Below, one piece after another: positions 28,397-39,255 of a DNA stretch of 64,000 bases (position 1 is its first letter; the number at the start of each line of letters is the position of its first letter). Source of the stretch: Muriicola sp. Z0-33 (GTDB lineage: Bacteria > Bacteroidota > Bacteroidia > Flavobacteriales > Flavobacteriaceae). Made by a program: the position numbers and the translations under genes. The stretch lies in NCBI RefSeq assembly GCF_026126425.1, contig NZ_JAFMPW010000001.1:372001-436000 (forward strand). The letters run 5' to 3'. The notes beneath the pieces were generated by a model. That model did not search any database. It saw only the letters and a program-made list of their open reading frames with translations, and had not been told where the DNA came from.

Positions 28397-30244
28397 ATGT
28401 GCGGAATAGTAGGATATATCGGCCATAGAGAGGCCTATCCAATAATAATGAAAGGCCTGCAACGTCTTGAGTATAGGGGATATGATAGTGCAGGAATCGC
28501 ATTGTATGATGGAAACAATATAAATCTGGCGAAAACCAAGGGTAAGGTAGAAGACCTGAAAAATAAATCGGAATCTACCATTTCTATAAATGGCAGCCTT
28601 GGGATTGGACACACCAGATGGGCAACACACGGGGTGCCAAACGACATAAATTCACATCCTCATTACTCCAATTCCGGAGATCTTGTGATTATCCATAATG
28701 GAATTATCGAGAATTATGAGTCCATTAAGAAAGAATTGACCAAAAGGGGATATCACTTTGAGTCTGATACAGATACTGAAGTTTTGGTTAACCTTATTGA
28801 AGAGGTAAAGAACAAGGAGCAGGTAAAACTTGGTAAGGCTGTCCAGATTGCTTTAAACCAGGTAGTAGGAGCCTATGCTATTGCAGTGTTCGACAAGAGG
28901 AAACCAGATGAAATAGTAGTGGCTAAACTAGGAAGCCCATTGGCCATAGGAATCGGTGACAACGAATTCTTTATTGCCTCTGATGCCTCCCCTTTTATAG
29001 AGTTCACCAACAATGCCGTTTATCTTGAAGATGAGGAAATGGCCATTGTCAGATTGGGGAAAGAAATAAAACTTCGCAAAATAAAGGACGATGCCATCGC
29101 ATATCCGATGATCCAGGAACTTCAAATGAATTTGGAGGAAATTGAAAAAGGAGGATATGATCATTTTATGCTCAAGGAAATTTATGAACAACCCAGAGCA
29201 ATTAAAGATACTTACAGAGGTAGATTAAGAGTTGATCAGGGCATTATCAAAATGGCCGGAGTAGATGATAACCTTGAAAGAATAACCAATGCGAACAGGA
29301 TCATTATTGTTGCATGTGGAACTTCGTGGCATGCCGGATTAGTAGCAGAATATATATTTGAAGATCTCGCCAGGATTCCTGTTGAGGTAGAATATGCATC
29401 TGAGTTCCGATATCGAAACCCGGTGATTACAGATCAGGATGTACTTATTGCTATTTCACAATCAGGAGAGACAGCCGATACTTTGGCGGCTATAAAACTT
29501 GCCCGTGAAAAAGGAGCATTTGTTTTTGGGGTTTGCAACGTTGTGGGTTCTTCTATTGCCAGAGAAACGGATGCAGGAGCCTATACCCATGCAGGGCCCG
29601 AAATTGGAGTGGCATCAACAAAAGCATTTACTACTCAAATAACAGTACTAACCCTTTTAGCTTTGAAGCTGGCTAAGGAGAAAGGACTCTTTTCCGAGTC
29701 TAAATTCCATGAATTTCTTACAGAATTAGAGAGCATCCCCGCCAAGGTAGAATTGGCATTGGCTTCTAATCCATTAGTAGAAATTATCGCGGATGCATAT
29801 AAAGATTCTGATAATTGTCTTTACCTGGGAAGGGGATATAACTTTCCAGTGGCACTGGAAGGGGCATTGAAATTAAAAGAAATCAGCTATATACATGCAG
29901 AAGGTTATCCTGCAGCAGAAATGAAACACGGACCAATTGCATTGATTGATGAACAAATGCCCGTAATTGTCATCGCTACCAAAAAAGGGCATTACGAAAA
30001 AGTGGTAAGCAATATTCAGGAAATAAAATCCCGGAAAGGTCAAATCATTGCAATAGTTACCGAAGGAGACAAACAGGTGACTGCGCTGGCAGATCATGTC
30101 ATTGAAGTCCCGGAAACCATGGAAAGCCTGACGCCCTTATTGACGACAATTCCGTTACAATTGCTTTCTTATCATATTGCGGTTATGAGAGATTGTAATG
30201 TGGACCAACCAAGGAACCTTGCAAAATCTGTTACTGTAGAGTAA
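28397..30244 (+). CDS. glmS: Glutamine--fructose-6-phosphate aminotransferase (isomerizing)
   Basis: GlmS makes glucosamine-6-phosphate from fructose-6-phosphate and glutamine, the first step toward UDP-GlcNAc for peptidoglycan and lipopolysaccharide. The 615 residues hold an N-terminal class-II glutaminase domain (nucleophile Cys2 after Met removal, MCGIVGYIG; TRWATHG; NGIIENY) to about residue 240. Two SIS sugar-isomerase domains follow, with CGTSWHAGL and SQSGETADTLAA in the first. The C-terminal NLAKSVTVE closes the active site. A hairpin terminator follows. Confidence 0.98.
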   Translation: MCGIVGYIGHREAYPIIMKGLQRLEYRGYDSAGIALYDGNNINLAKTKGKVEDLKNKSESTISINGSLGIGHTRWATHGVPNDINSHPHYSNSGDLVIIHNGIIENYESIKKELTKRGYHFESDTDTEVLVNLIEEVKNKEQVKLGKAVQIALNQVVGAYAIAVFDKRKPDEIVVAKLGSPLAIGIGDNEFFIASDASPFIEFTNNAVYLEDEEMAIVRLGKEIKLRKIKDDAIAYPMIQELQMNLEEIEKGGYDHFMLKEIYEQPRAIKDTYRGRLRVDQGIIKMAGVDDNLERITNANRIIIVACGTSWHAGLVAEYIFEDLARIPVEVEYASEFRYRNPVITDQDVLIAISQSGETADTLAAIKLAREKGAFVFGVCNVVGSSIARETDAGAYTHAGPEIGVASTKAFTTQITVLTLLALKLAKEKGLFSESKFHEFLTELESIPAKVELALASNPLVEIIADAYKDSDNCLYLGRGYNFPVALEGALKLKEISYIHAEGYPAAEMKHGPIALIDEQMPVIVIATKKGHYEKVVSNIQEIKSRKGQIIAIVTEGDKQVTALADHVIEVPETMESLTPLLTTIPLQLLSYHIAVMRDCNVDQPRNLAKSVTVE

Positions 30245-30270
30245 GTATTTTTTTAAAAATTATAATAGTA

Positions 30271-30308
30271 AAAGGGTAAATTCTTCGGGATTTGCCCTTT
30301 CTCTTTTT
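30271..30308 (+). terminator. Terminator downstream of glmS
   Basis: An 11-bp stem (30271-30281 with 30290-30300, one G-T wobble) with an eight-base loop is followed by a pyrimidine/T-rich run, 26 bases after the glmS stop. Confidence 0.75.
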
Positions 30309-30451
30309 AAGTCAACTCCGGTAAAATCGGACATGGAAGGAGAAAGTTAAAATTTACTATGCATGCATAATTTTTTTAGTTTTTTAAAGATCGGTCTAAA
30401 AAAATCGGTATCTTGCCAGTGACTTGGTTACTAACTAAAAATTCTAAACTA

Positions 30452-33211
30452 ATGAGAACATTATTCCTATTATCCTTCTTTCTGTTGGGTATAGGTGCCT
30501 ATTCGCAAACTAATGTAAACGGGACAGTGACAGATCAGAATGGAGATCCCGTTCCCGGAGCCAACGTTGTTATTGTTGGCAAAGCAATAGGTACAACCAC
30601 AGATTTTGACGGAAATTTTAATTTGGAAACCTCGGAAATTCCCCCTTTTCAATTACGAATTACAAGCATTGGATTTTCAGAGGCTATCGCGGAGGTTACC
30701 GCCAATAATCAAACATTGGCAATTGCAATCTCTGAAGCACAAACAATTTTGGACGAAATTGTGATTTCGGCATCCAGAACACCCGAGCGGATTTTTGAAT
30801 CGCCGGTTACCGTTGAACGGATGGATATCAAAACTATTCAATCTGCGGCATCACCTACTTTTTACGATGCCCTGGAAAACCTTAAAGGAATAGATCTTAA
30901 CACCAATAGCCTTACCTTTAAATCTGTGAATACCAGAGGTTTTGCAACTTTCGCTAATAATAGATTTATGCAGTTGGTAGACGGGATGGACAATTCTTCC
31001 CCGGCACTTAACTTTCCACTTGGAAATTTGTTGGGAATGTCAGAATTGGACGTAAACACCGTAGAATTATTACCCGGAGCGTCATCCGCACTATACGGAG
31101 CAAATGCTTTTAATGGTATCATGTTTATGACCAGTAAAAGTCCTTTCCTTCACCAGGGAGTTAGCTTTTATGCAAAAACAGGGATTACCTCGAGCAACAA
31201 TGCCGGGGATAATGAGTTCTGGGATGTAGGAGTAAGGCTTGCACACGCATTTAATGATAAGTTTGCGGCCAAAGCATCAGTATCATTTTTAAAGGGAACA
31301 GAATGGTTTTCTACAGACTACACAGATTTTGGTAATCCGGGATTTACAAGATTGGACCCGGCTTATGACGGCCTCAATATTTACGGAGATGAAGTTGGTA
31401 CTACCCTGGATTTTGATCAGATAGCCGCAGAAAACCTTCCCATTCCAGTAGCTACAGATTTTGGTTCGGCAAGAGTAACAAGAACGGGTTATGAGGAAAG
31501 AGACCTCATGGATTATGATGCAGAGAGCCTTAAGGCCGATTTTGCTTTACACTATAAGCCATGGGCCAATGATTTTGAAATTGTTTGGAATTCTAAAATT
31601 GGTAGGGGAAATACCATCTATCAGGGGGCTAACAGGTATTCTATCAAGGACTTCTTTATGCAGCAGCATAAACTCGAGATTCGAAATAAAAACTTTTTTG
31701 TAAGAGGATATACCACAGCAGAAAAAGCAGGAAATTCTTATGACACCCGTTTTACAGCGATTAATATCAACAGGGCCTGGAAAGATGATATACCATGGTT
31801 TACAGATTACGCCCTAGGTTACCTGACCGCAAGGTTCCTTAATCCTTCGGTTACAGATGAACAGGGTCATGCAGCAGGTAGAGCAAATGCAGATGCAGGC
31901 AGGTATGTACCGGGATCCGCACAGTTCAACAGCGCCCTGGCGCGTATTACCGCGGACGGTGACCTTACTACAGGATCTAAATTTCAGGACAATTCTAAAA
32001 TTTATCATATAGACGCGAACTATAACCTGGCCCATGTTACAGGAGATTTTGCAGATATTATGGTAGGAGGTTCCTGGAGACAATATTCATTAAACTCTGC
32101 TGGTACCATTTATACCGATACGGATGGCCCAATTAATTACGAGGAGTATGGGGCCTATTTGCAATTACAGAAGAAACTTTTAGAAGAGCGCTTGAAGTTT
32201 ACCGGATCTGTGCGTTTTGACAAGTCTGAGTTTTTTGACGGTTTCTTTTCACCAAGAGTTTCTCTAGTTTATGCCCTGGACGAGGAAAAGAGACATAATA
32301 TAAGGGCATCTTATCAGACAGGTTTCCGAAATCCTTCTACCCAGGATCTTTTTATTGGGTTAAACGCCGGGCTGGCCACTTTGGTTGGTTCCGCACCGGA
32401 TAACCTCGACAGGTACACAACTCCTGATTTATTGGTAAGTACTGCAGGGCAGGCCTTTACGGGTTCGGAAACTGTACAACTCTCTGGTGGGCAGGCCTAT
32501 GAAACAGCCTTTACTCGGGAATCTGTGGCGGCAGGTAATCCGCAAACCACTGTAGTGGATCTTGTACAACCAGAGCAGATTAGTGCCTATGAAGTAGGCT
32601 ATAGAGGTATATTTGGAAAACTTAGTGTAGATCTTAATGCCTATTATAATTCTTATGAGGATTTCATCTCCAATAAAACGGTTCTGGTACCCTTTTATGG
32701 GCAGGCAGGGGATAATGGACTTTCATTACTTGCTTTACAGAACGAAGACTTCCTGCCATTTCAGGCATATACCAATTCATCGGCGGATATCAGTTCTTAT
32801 GGGGGTGGTATAGGTGTTACTACTAAGGTGCTGGGCGATTTTGACTTCGGTGTAAACTATACCTACGCTAAACTGGATTTTGAAGAGGGTAGTGATCCCG
32901 GATTTGAGACAAACTTCAATACCCCGGAACATAAGGTTAAGGCCTCTTTTGGGCATACAGAATTGTTCGATAATTTTGGTTTCAATATTAATTGGAGGTG
33001 GAATGATTGGTACTTATGGCAGTCTTCTTTTGCCGATGGTTTTGTGCCATCCAGAAATATTGTGGATGCGCAGGTAAACTTTACAGTACCAAGTATCAAG
33101 TCTATTTTCAAAATAGGAGGTTCAAATATCTTAGGAGAAGAATATGTTAGTGCTCCCGGTGCTGGTACCATTGGTGCACAGTACTACGTATCCTGGACCA
33201 TTAATCAATAA
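30452..33211 (+). CDS. TonB-dependent receptor with carboxypeptidase-like N-terminal domain
   Basis: From ATG 30452 the protein has 919 residues; an upstream TTG would add 13 residues before an obvious signal peptide (MRTLFLLSFFLLGIGAYSQ) and is rejected. A CarboxypepD_reg-like domain (about 20-100, NGTVTDQNGDPVPGANVVIV) precedes the plug (about 105-225, with VNTRGFATFANNRFMQLVDG and VELLPGASSALYGANAFNG) and a large barrel. The next gene, 11 bases downstream, is an SGNH-hydrolase lipoprotein, not SusD. The pair may import a compound released by ester hydrolysis, such as a lipid-linked one, but the substrate is unknown. Confidence 0.93.
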   Translation: MRTLFLLSFFLLGIGAYSQTNVNGTVTDQNGDPVPGANVVIVGKAIGTTTDFDGNFNLETSEIPPFQLRITSIGFSEAIAEVTANNQTLAIAISEAQTILDEIVISASRTPERIFESPVTVERMDIKTIQSAASPTFYDALENLKGIDLNTNSLTFKSVNTRGFATFANNRFMQLVDGMDNSSPALNFPLGNLLGMSELDVNTVELLPGASSALYGANAFNGIMFMTSKSPFLHQGVSFYAKTGITSSNNAGDNEFWDVGVRLAHAFNDKFAAKASVSFLKGTEWFSTDYTDFGNPGFTRLDPAYDGLNIYGDEVGTTLDFDQIAAENLPIPVATDFGSARVTRTGYEERDLMDYDAESLKADFALHYKPWANDFEIVWNSKIGRGNTIYQGANRYSIKDFFMQQHKLEIRNKNFFVRGYTTAEKAGNSYDTRFTAININRAWKDDIPWFTDYALGYLTARFLNPSVTDEQGHAAGRANADAGRYVPGSAQFNSALARITADGDLTTGSKFQDNSKIYHIDANYNLAHVTGDFADIMVGGSWRQYSLNSAGTIYTDTDGPINYEEYGAYLQLQKKLLEERLKFTGSVRFDKSEFFDGFFSPRVSLVYALDEEKRHNIRASYQTGFRNPSTQDLFIGLNAGLATLVGSAPDNLDRYTTPDLLVSTAGQAFTGSETVQLSGGQAYETAFTRESVAAGNPQTTVVDLVQPEQISAYEVGYRGIFGKLSVDLNAYYNSYEDFISNKTVLVPFYGQAGDNGLSLLALQNEDFLPFQAYTNSSADISSYGGGIGVTTKVLGDFDFGVNYTYAKLDFEEGSDPGFETNFNTPEHKVKASFGHTELFDNFGFNINWRWNDWYLWQSSFADGFVPSRNIVDAQVNFTVPSIKSIFKIGGSNILGEEYVSAPGAGTIGAQYYVSWTINQ

Positions 33212-33222
33212 AAAAAATCGAT

Positions 33223-34749
33223 ATGAAAACGCATTATATAAAACTATCATTAATTGCTCTGATCGGCCTTGCATTTGCCTGCTCTACCGATGACAACAAT
33301 ATTCTGGCCATCCCGAATGTCCCGGACACGGGAACTGGCATTGGATTACCAACGCCAAACTACACAAGTGGCTCAACCAGTTTTGCCAACTATGTAGCTA
33401 TTGGTAACTCTTTAACTGCAGGAATAGCAGATGCCGCTTTGTATATAAGAAGTCAGGAGGCATCTTATCCCAATATTTTGGCAACCCAATTTGGCTTAGC
33501 AGGTGGCGGATCATTTGGTCAACCACTTATGAGTGATGATCTTGGTGGCTTGTTATTGGGAGGAATGCAAATTACACCCAACCGATTTATTTTTGATCCG
33601 GTTGCTCAGCTGCCATTCACGGCTAGTGGTACTCCAACAACTGAGGTGACTAATATAGTTACTGGCCCCCATAACAATATGGGCGTACCCGGAGCAAAAA
33701 GTTACCATTTGTTGGCTAATGGATATGGGAACGTAGCCGGAGTCCAGGCAGGTTTGGCAAATCCTTATTTTGCAAGGATGGCTTCTAACCCTAATGCATC
33801 GGTATTAGAGGATGTTTTGGCACAAGCTCCATCATTTTTCACACTGTGGATTGGGAGCAATGATGTGTTGCAATACGCAAGTTCAGGAGGTGCCGGGGAA
33901 GATCACAATGTAACAGGTAATCTGGATCCCGCTACCTATGGCGGCCCGGATATTACAAATAACAATGTTTTTGCCCAGGTATATGGAGGTATATTACAAG
34001 CGCTGGCACAGACAGGTGCCGATGGCTTAGTAGCCAATATCCCTGACATCACAAAAGCGCCATATTTTCATGTAGTACCGCATAATCCGATACCTTTGGA
34101 TGCGGCTACAGCAGCAGCGGTAAATGGGGCTTACGCGGCTTATAACGGAGGTCTTTTGGCTGCAGAAGCAGGGATGCTGATATCAGCTGAAGAAAGGGCA
34201 GCACGTACGATAAGCTTTGAAGCGAGTGCAACCAATGCTGTGGTTATAGAAGATGAGGATCTCACAGATTTATCCGGACTGGGTCTGCCACCATTAAGGC
34301 AGACAACGGCAAATGACCTTATGGTGCTTACATCGCAATTTGTGATTGGTACTTTAGCCGATCCTAACAACCCATTAAGTGTTAACGGTGTTGGAGTTGC
34401 CCTGGACGACAGCCAGGTACTTACTCCGGAAGAGCAAGGAGCAATAGTAGATGCAACATTGGCATATAACGCTACCATAGAAATGATGGCAGGACAGTTT
34501 GATTTAGCATTCTTTGACGCTTATGCCATGTTAGAAGAAGTATCTTCTACCGGGTTAAATATTGGTGGTAACGCCATAATAACTGCAGATTTTGTAACTG
34601 GAGGAGCATTTTCGCTGGATGGATTGCATACTTCTCCCAGGGGAAATGCTGCTATAGCCAATGCTATGATTGATGTAATCAACACAAAATACGGGGCTAA
34701 CTTACCCAAAGTAGATGCTAAAGAATATACAGGATTATACGTGAATTAG
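33223..34749 (+). CDS. SGNH/GDSL-hydrolase lipoprotein
   Basis: A 508-residue lipoprotein with lipobox C20 (LAFACSTDD). The SGNH esterase blocks are present: block I VAIGNSLTAG with nucleophile S63, a GxND block as WIGSNDVLQ, and the C-terminal DGLHTSPRGNA with catalytic Asp and His. A glycine for the oxyanion hole sits in the region GVPGAKSYHL. Such enzymes hydrolyse esters of lipids or carbohydrates. The gene lies 11 bases behind a TonB receptor and ends at a strong hairpin terminator, so the two form an outer-membrane uptake unit by context. Confidence 0.9.
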   Translation: MKTHYIKLSLIALIGLAFACSTDDNNILAIPNVPDTGTGIGLPTPNYTSGSTSFANYVAIGNSLTAGIADAALYIRSQEASYPNILATQFGLAGGGSFGQPLMSDDLGGLLLGGMQITPNRFIFDPVAQLPFTASGTPTTEVTNIVTGPHNNMGVPGAKSYHLLANGYGNVAGVQAGLANPYFARMASNPNASVLEDVLAQAPSFFTLWIGSNDVLQYASSGGAGEDHNVTGNLDPATYGGPDITNNNVFAQVYGGILQALAQTGADGLVANIPDITKAPYFHVVPHNPIPLDAATAAAVNGAYAAYNGGLLAAEAGMLISAEERAARTISFEASATNAVVIEDEDLTDLSGLGLPPLRQTTANDLMVLTSQFVIGTLADPNNPLSVNGVGVALDDSQVLTPEEQGAIVDATLAYNATIEMMAGQFDLAFFDAYAMLEEVSSTGLNIGGNAIITADFVTGGAFSLDGLHTSPRGNAAIANAMIDVINTKYGANLPKVDAKEYTGLYVN

Positions 34750-34777
34750 GGTAATTTTTCACTGTCCGTAGAATAAT

Positions 34778-34809
34778 AAAAAACACTTCTTATCAGGAAG
34801 TGTTTTTTT
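34778..34809 (+). terminator. Terminator downstream of SGNH lipoprotein gene
   Basis: A 12-bp perfect stem (34778-34789 with 34797-34808), rich in A on the left arm and T on the right, with a seven-base loop. It lies 29 bases after the stop and also separates this unit from atpD. Confidence 0.85.
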
Positions 34810-34855
34810 ATGAAATAAAATGACAAAAAAGCGATCGTTTTTACAGACTAAATCC

Positions 34856-34863
34856 TATCTTTG
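34856..34863 (+). promoter_or_regulatory. Flavobacterial -7 element (TATCTTTG) for atpDC
   Basis: An exact TAnnTTTG match 78 bases before the atpD start, leaving a leader of about 75 bases. Confidence 0.55.
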
Positions 34864-34938
34864 CAGCCGAAAAAACAGCCTTAAAGTTAGAAATGCTGTT
34901 CATATAACGATTTAATTCTTAATACAATAAATACTTGA

Positions 34939-36450
<1,512 letters not shown>

Positions 36451-36490
36451 GTTAAGATTGCAATAATCTTTAAACTGCAAACTGAGAAAT

Positions 36491-36769
36491 ATGTATTTAG
36501 AAATTGTATCCCCGGAAGCTACATTATTTGCTGGCGAAGTTACCTCGGTAACAGTGCCAGGTGTTGATGGGGAGTTTCAGATGTTAAATAATCACGCAGC
36601 CATAGTTTCTCTTCTTAAAGAAGGGACGGTTAAGATTGAAGGAGATATTAGTATTGAAGAGGAATTCGAGACTAAATTCGCCAAAGACGAAAAGGGGAAG
36701 ACTACGCTTTCAATTTTGAGCGGTACGGTGGAGATGAGCGATAACAAAGTGATTGTATTGGCCGATTAA
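36491..36769 (+). CDS. atpC: ATP synthase F1 subunit epsilon (short form)
   Basis: A 92-residue epsilon subunit that holds only the N-terminal beta-sandwich (MYLEIVSPEATLFAGEVTSVTVPGV, then GEFQMLNNHAAIVSLLKEG). The C-terminal pair of inhibitory helices found in E. coli (about 138 residues) is absent. Control of reverse ATP hydrolysis by helix extension is therefore not possible with this subunit. It lies 40 bases after atpD and is followed directly by a terminator hairpin. Confidence 0.95.
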   Translation: MYLEIVSPEATLFAGEVTSVTVPGVDGEFQMLNNHAAIVSLLKEGTVKIEGDISIEEEFETKFAKDEKGKTTLSILSGTVEMSDNKVIVLAD

Positions 36770-36795
36770 ACATTCTTTTTAATACTGAAAATTAT

Positions 36796-36824
36796 AAAAG
36801 TCATGCTCCGGCATGACTTTTTTT
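36796..36824 (+). terminator. Terminator downstream of atpDC
   Basis: An 11-bp perfect stem (36796-36806 with 36811-36821) closed by a four-base TCCG loop and followed by a T-run, 26 bases after the atpC stop. Confidence 0.85.
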
Positions 36825-36853
36825 TGTGCTCTAATTAAAATCAGTAATGAATT

Positions 36854-37387
36854 TTATTTCATTTCAATTAAATGCCATTGAGTACCCCCTGAATTATATA
36901 TCTTCAGACTCTGGAATCCTATGGCATAATGCGCCTCCAGAGAACGAAGATTGGTTGCATCTACCTCAGTTATAATACAATCAAAGTCGTTCTTAACAGC
37001 CTGCCACATTGTTTGGTAAAGTTTCCTGAAAATTCCTTTACCCCGGTAGGCTTTCGCAATACAGATCTGCCCCATAACTATATATTTTTTGCCTGAGGGA
37101 AGTATGCTGTTAATCTCTTTAAACATGGGACGCAAAACCGCTATTTTATTCCCAAAAACCGGATGCATACTCAAGGCATAACCAACCACTTTGTTTTTGT
37201 CTTTAACAATGGTGTGCGGATATGTTTTATTCATCTTCTCTAGCAGTTCCAGATCATGAGACACGGTAACGAATCCTTCTTTAGACTTTTCCTTTTCTGA
37301 TATATTTTTTGGTAAATTTCTTTGCTGAAGCTCTAATATTTGCTGTAATTCTTCAATATGTTCACAAGCACAATATTTCAGTATCAT
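36854..37387 (-). CDS. GNAT-family N-acetyltransferase
   Basis: A 177-residue GNAT acetyltransferase that moves an acetyl group from acetyl-CoA to an amine. The CoA-binding loop is in QICIAKAYRGKGIFRKLY (R-G-K-G), followed by the helix and EVDATNLRSLEAHYAIGF, a typical motif B. The substrate is unknown. Its ATG at 37387 abuts the M61 peptidase stop at 37388, so the two are translationally linked and probably share a transcript. Confidence 0.88.
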   Translation of the reverse strand: MILKYCACEHIEELQQILELQQRNLPKNISEKEKSKEGFVTVSHDLELLEKMNKTYPHTIVKDKNKVVGYALSMHPVFGNKIAVLRPMFKEINSILPSGKKYIVMGQICIAKAYRGKGIFRKLYQTMWQAVKNDFDCIITEVDATNLRSLEAHYAIGFQSLKIYNSGGTQWHLIEMK

Positions 37388-39196
37388 CTATTTCATCTTT
37401 AACCAGGCATTCCTGTTCTTAAGGATTTCTGCTGAAGGAGTATCTCCATTTTTCTCCTGAAGTTCTATACTATACTGTTTGCCCGGGCCCAATTTCACAG
37501 TAGATGTATGTGCTTCTCCAAAACGTTCATATACGACTTCCAGGGTATCGCCGATTTTAAATGTTTTAATCAGGTCGGTAAAAGATTGGTCTTTTTGGAA
37601 TGCTTGTCCATTAATAGTTTTAATGATATCACCTTTTTCTAAACCAGCAACATATGCCGGGCTGCCAATTCTTGTACTGCTTAAAATATGGCCACTGCCG
37701 TCATCCTTAACCGATAAAGAAGCACCAAAATAAGGGGTCTCCGAATGCCGTATTAATTTAACCCCGACAGTTGCAAAAAGGGAATTATAATCTGGCATTT
37801 TACTCTGATAAATGAAGTTGTTAAAAAAATTATTGCCAAAAGCTTCGCCGGCATATTTATTTAAACTCTTATGGAGATCCTCAATGGTATAAGGAGTTTC
37901 ATTTTTGCCAAAAGTTGTCCAGATCAATCTCATATAATCATCAAGGTTCAGACCTTGTTCCCTAAGTGAAAGGTCTAATGCAAGACCAAGAACACTTCCA
38001 TAAGAATAATAGGAAATAAAGGTGTTTGCTCTATTTACAGGGTCGACCGAAGTTGCAGCATCTACAAAAGGGGCCTGATAGCTCATTTCGATGGGATTAA
38101 AAAACTTCCTTGCCGGGGAATTCCACACATAATTAAAAGTACCTTTTAACCCTTCAACATATTGCTCAGCGGTTCTTAACCCGGCCCTGCATAGTATTAA
38201 CCCGGTATAATAACTTGTAAAACCTTCAGCAAACCACAATTCCCCACTCATGTTTGAAGTGGTGAAATCAAAAGGTTCCAGAGATGTAGGACGAATACGT
38301 TCTACATTCCACGCATGGAAGAACTCATGAGACACAGTACCAATATTCCTGGTTAACCCTCCATTCCCGAGGCTTCTGGTACTTGTTAAAACTGTGGAAT
38401 TTCTATGTTCCATCCCGTCTCCTGAGGCATTCGGAATATAGCAGGCTAGAAAGGTATAGGTGCCATTGTCGAATTCCGGCAGCTCTCCAAAAACCTCTTT
38501 TTCCGCCAGCACCACTTTTTTTACACTTTCAAAATAGTCGTTCAATTCTTCTTCGGTTCCGTTATGATGCAGCGCTAATTGAATAGTATAAGTTGCATCT
38601 TCAGAATCGACCTCAAAAGATCTTAATCCAAAATCACTGATTTCCGTGGGGCTATCCATAAAATACTGCAAATTCGGGGCAGTATAAGTTGTTCCTTCCT
38701 CCAAAACTAATTGCGTGGCAATCTTCCAGTTGAGGTCATTACGGGGATTAAATTGTACTTTATGTTTCCCATTACTCAACTGGGGTGCAAACATGAATGT
38801 TGCCGGCATGTTTAAATGGGCATGAGTTTCATCAACTTGGGAATATGTGCCATCACCTCTATTAGCAAATAAGGTATAGCCAATTTTAACCACGCCTTTA
38901 TGTCCGGTAATACCCCACTTACTGGGGTCTGGTCTAAAGACATTCAATGAATTTCCCTCTTCATCCGTAGCCTTGAAATTGTAGACGTTTTTGGCAAATT
39001 CATGGATGGCATATCTTCCGGGGGAAGACCTGCTCATTTGGACAATTAAGGTGTCCTTTTCAACTTCTGAAAAAAGGATAGTGATTTCGGCTTCATGGTG
39101 CACGGCATTATCAAAAGAGATATTATAACTGCTAGATTGTGCGGTTAAAATTATCGGACAGATCAAAAAAATTAATTTCAGAAATGGTCTTTGCAT
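37388..39196 (-). CDS. M61 family peptidase with PDZ domain
   Basis: From ATG 39196 the protein has 602 residues. An upstream extension of 45 codons would overlap bioF, its promoter and a clear signal peptide, so it is rejected. The signal peptide covers about 1-18 (MQRPFLKLIFLICPIILTA). The zinc-binding motif is in GTVSHEFFHAWNVERIRP (HExxH with a downstream Glu), typical of glycyl aminopeptidases of family M61. A PDZ domain occupies about 495-580 (GSPAYVAGLEKGDIIKTING). The enzyme is probably periplasmic and acts on N-terminal glycine or similar peptides. Confidence 0.93.
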   Translation of the reverse strand: MQRPFLKLIFLICPIILTAQSSSYNISFDNAVHHEAEITILFSEVEKDTLIVQMSRSSPGRYAIHEFAKNVYNFKATDEEGNSLNVFRPDPSKWGITGHKGVVKIGYTLFANRGDGTYSQVDETHAHLNMPATFMFAPQLSNGKHKVQFNPRNDLNWKIATQLVLEEGTTYTAPNLQYFMDSPTEISDFGLRSFEVDSEDATYTIQLALHHNGTEEELNDYFESVKKVVLAEKEVFGELPEFDNGTYTFLACYIPNASGDGMEHRNSTVLTSTRSLGNGGLTRNIGTVSHEFFHAWNVERIRPTSLEPFDFTTSNMSGELWFAEGFTSYYTGLILCRAGLRTAEQYVEGLKGTFNYVWNSPARKFFNPIEMSYQAPFVDAATSVDPVNRANTFISYYSYGSVLGLALDLSLREQGLNLDDYMRLIWTTFGKNETPYTIEDLHKSLNKYAGEAFGNNFFNNFIYQSKMPDYNSLFATVGVKLIRHSETPYFGASLSVKDDGSGHILSSTRIGSPAYVAGLEKGDIIKTINGQAFQKDQSFTDLIKTFKIGDTLEVVYERFGEAHTSTVKLGPGKQYSIELQEKNGDTPSAEILKNRNAWLKMK

Positions 39197-39243
39197 CAAC
39201 GGAGGTTTAGTGTCACGAATATAATATATAAAAAAGGATATAT

Positions 39244-39251
39244 TACATTTG
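39244..39251 (+). promoter_or_regulatory. Flavobacterial -7 element (TACATTTG) for bioF
   Basis: An exact TAnnTTTG match ending four bases before the bioF ATG, so the transcript may be leaderless. Confidence 0.6.
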
Positions 39252-39255
39252 TCAT

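Noticed and set aside
30413-30451. TTG start for the TonB receptor
   Set aside because: It would add 13 residues before a clear signal peptide that begins with ATG at 30452.
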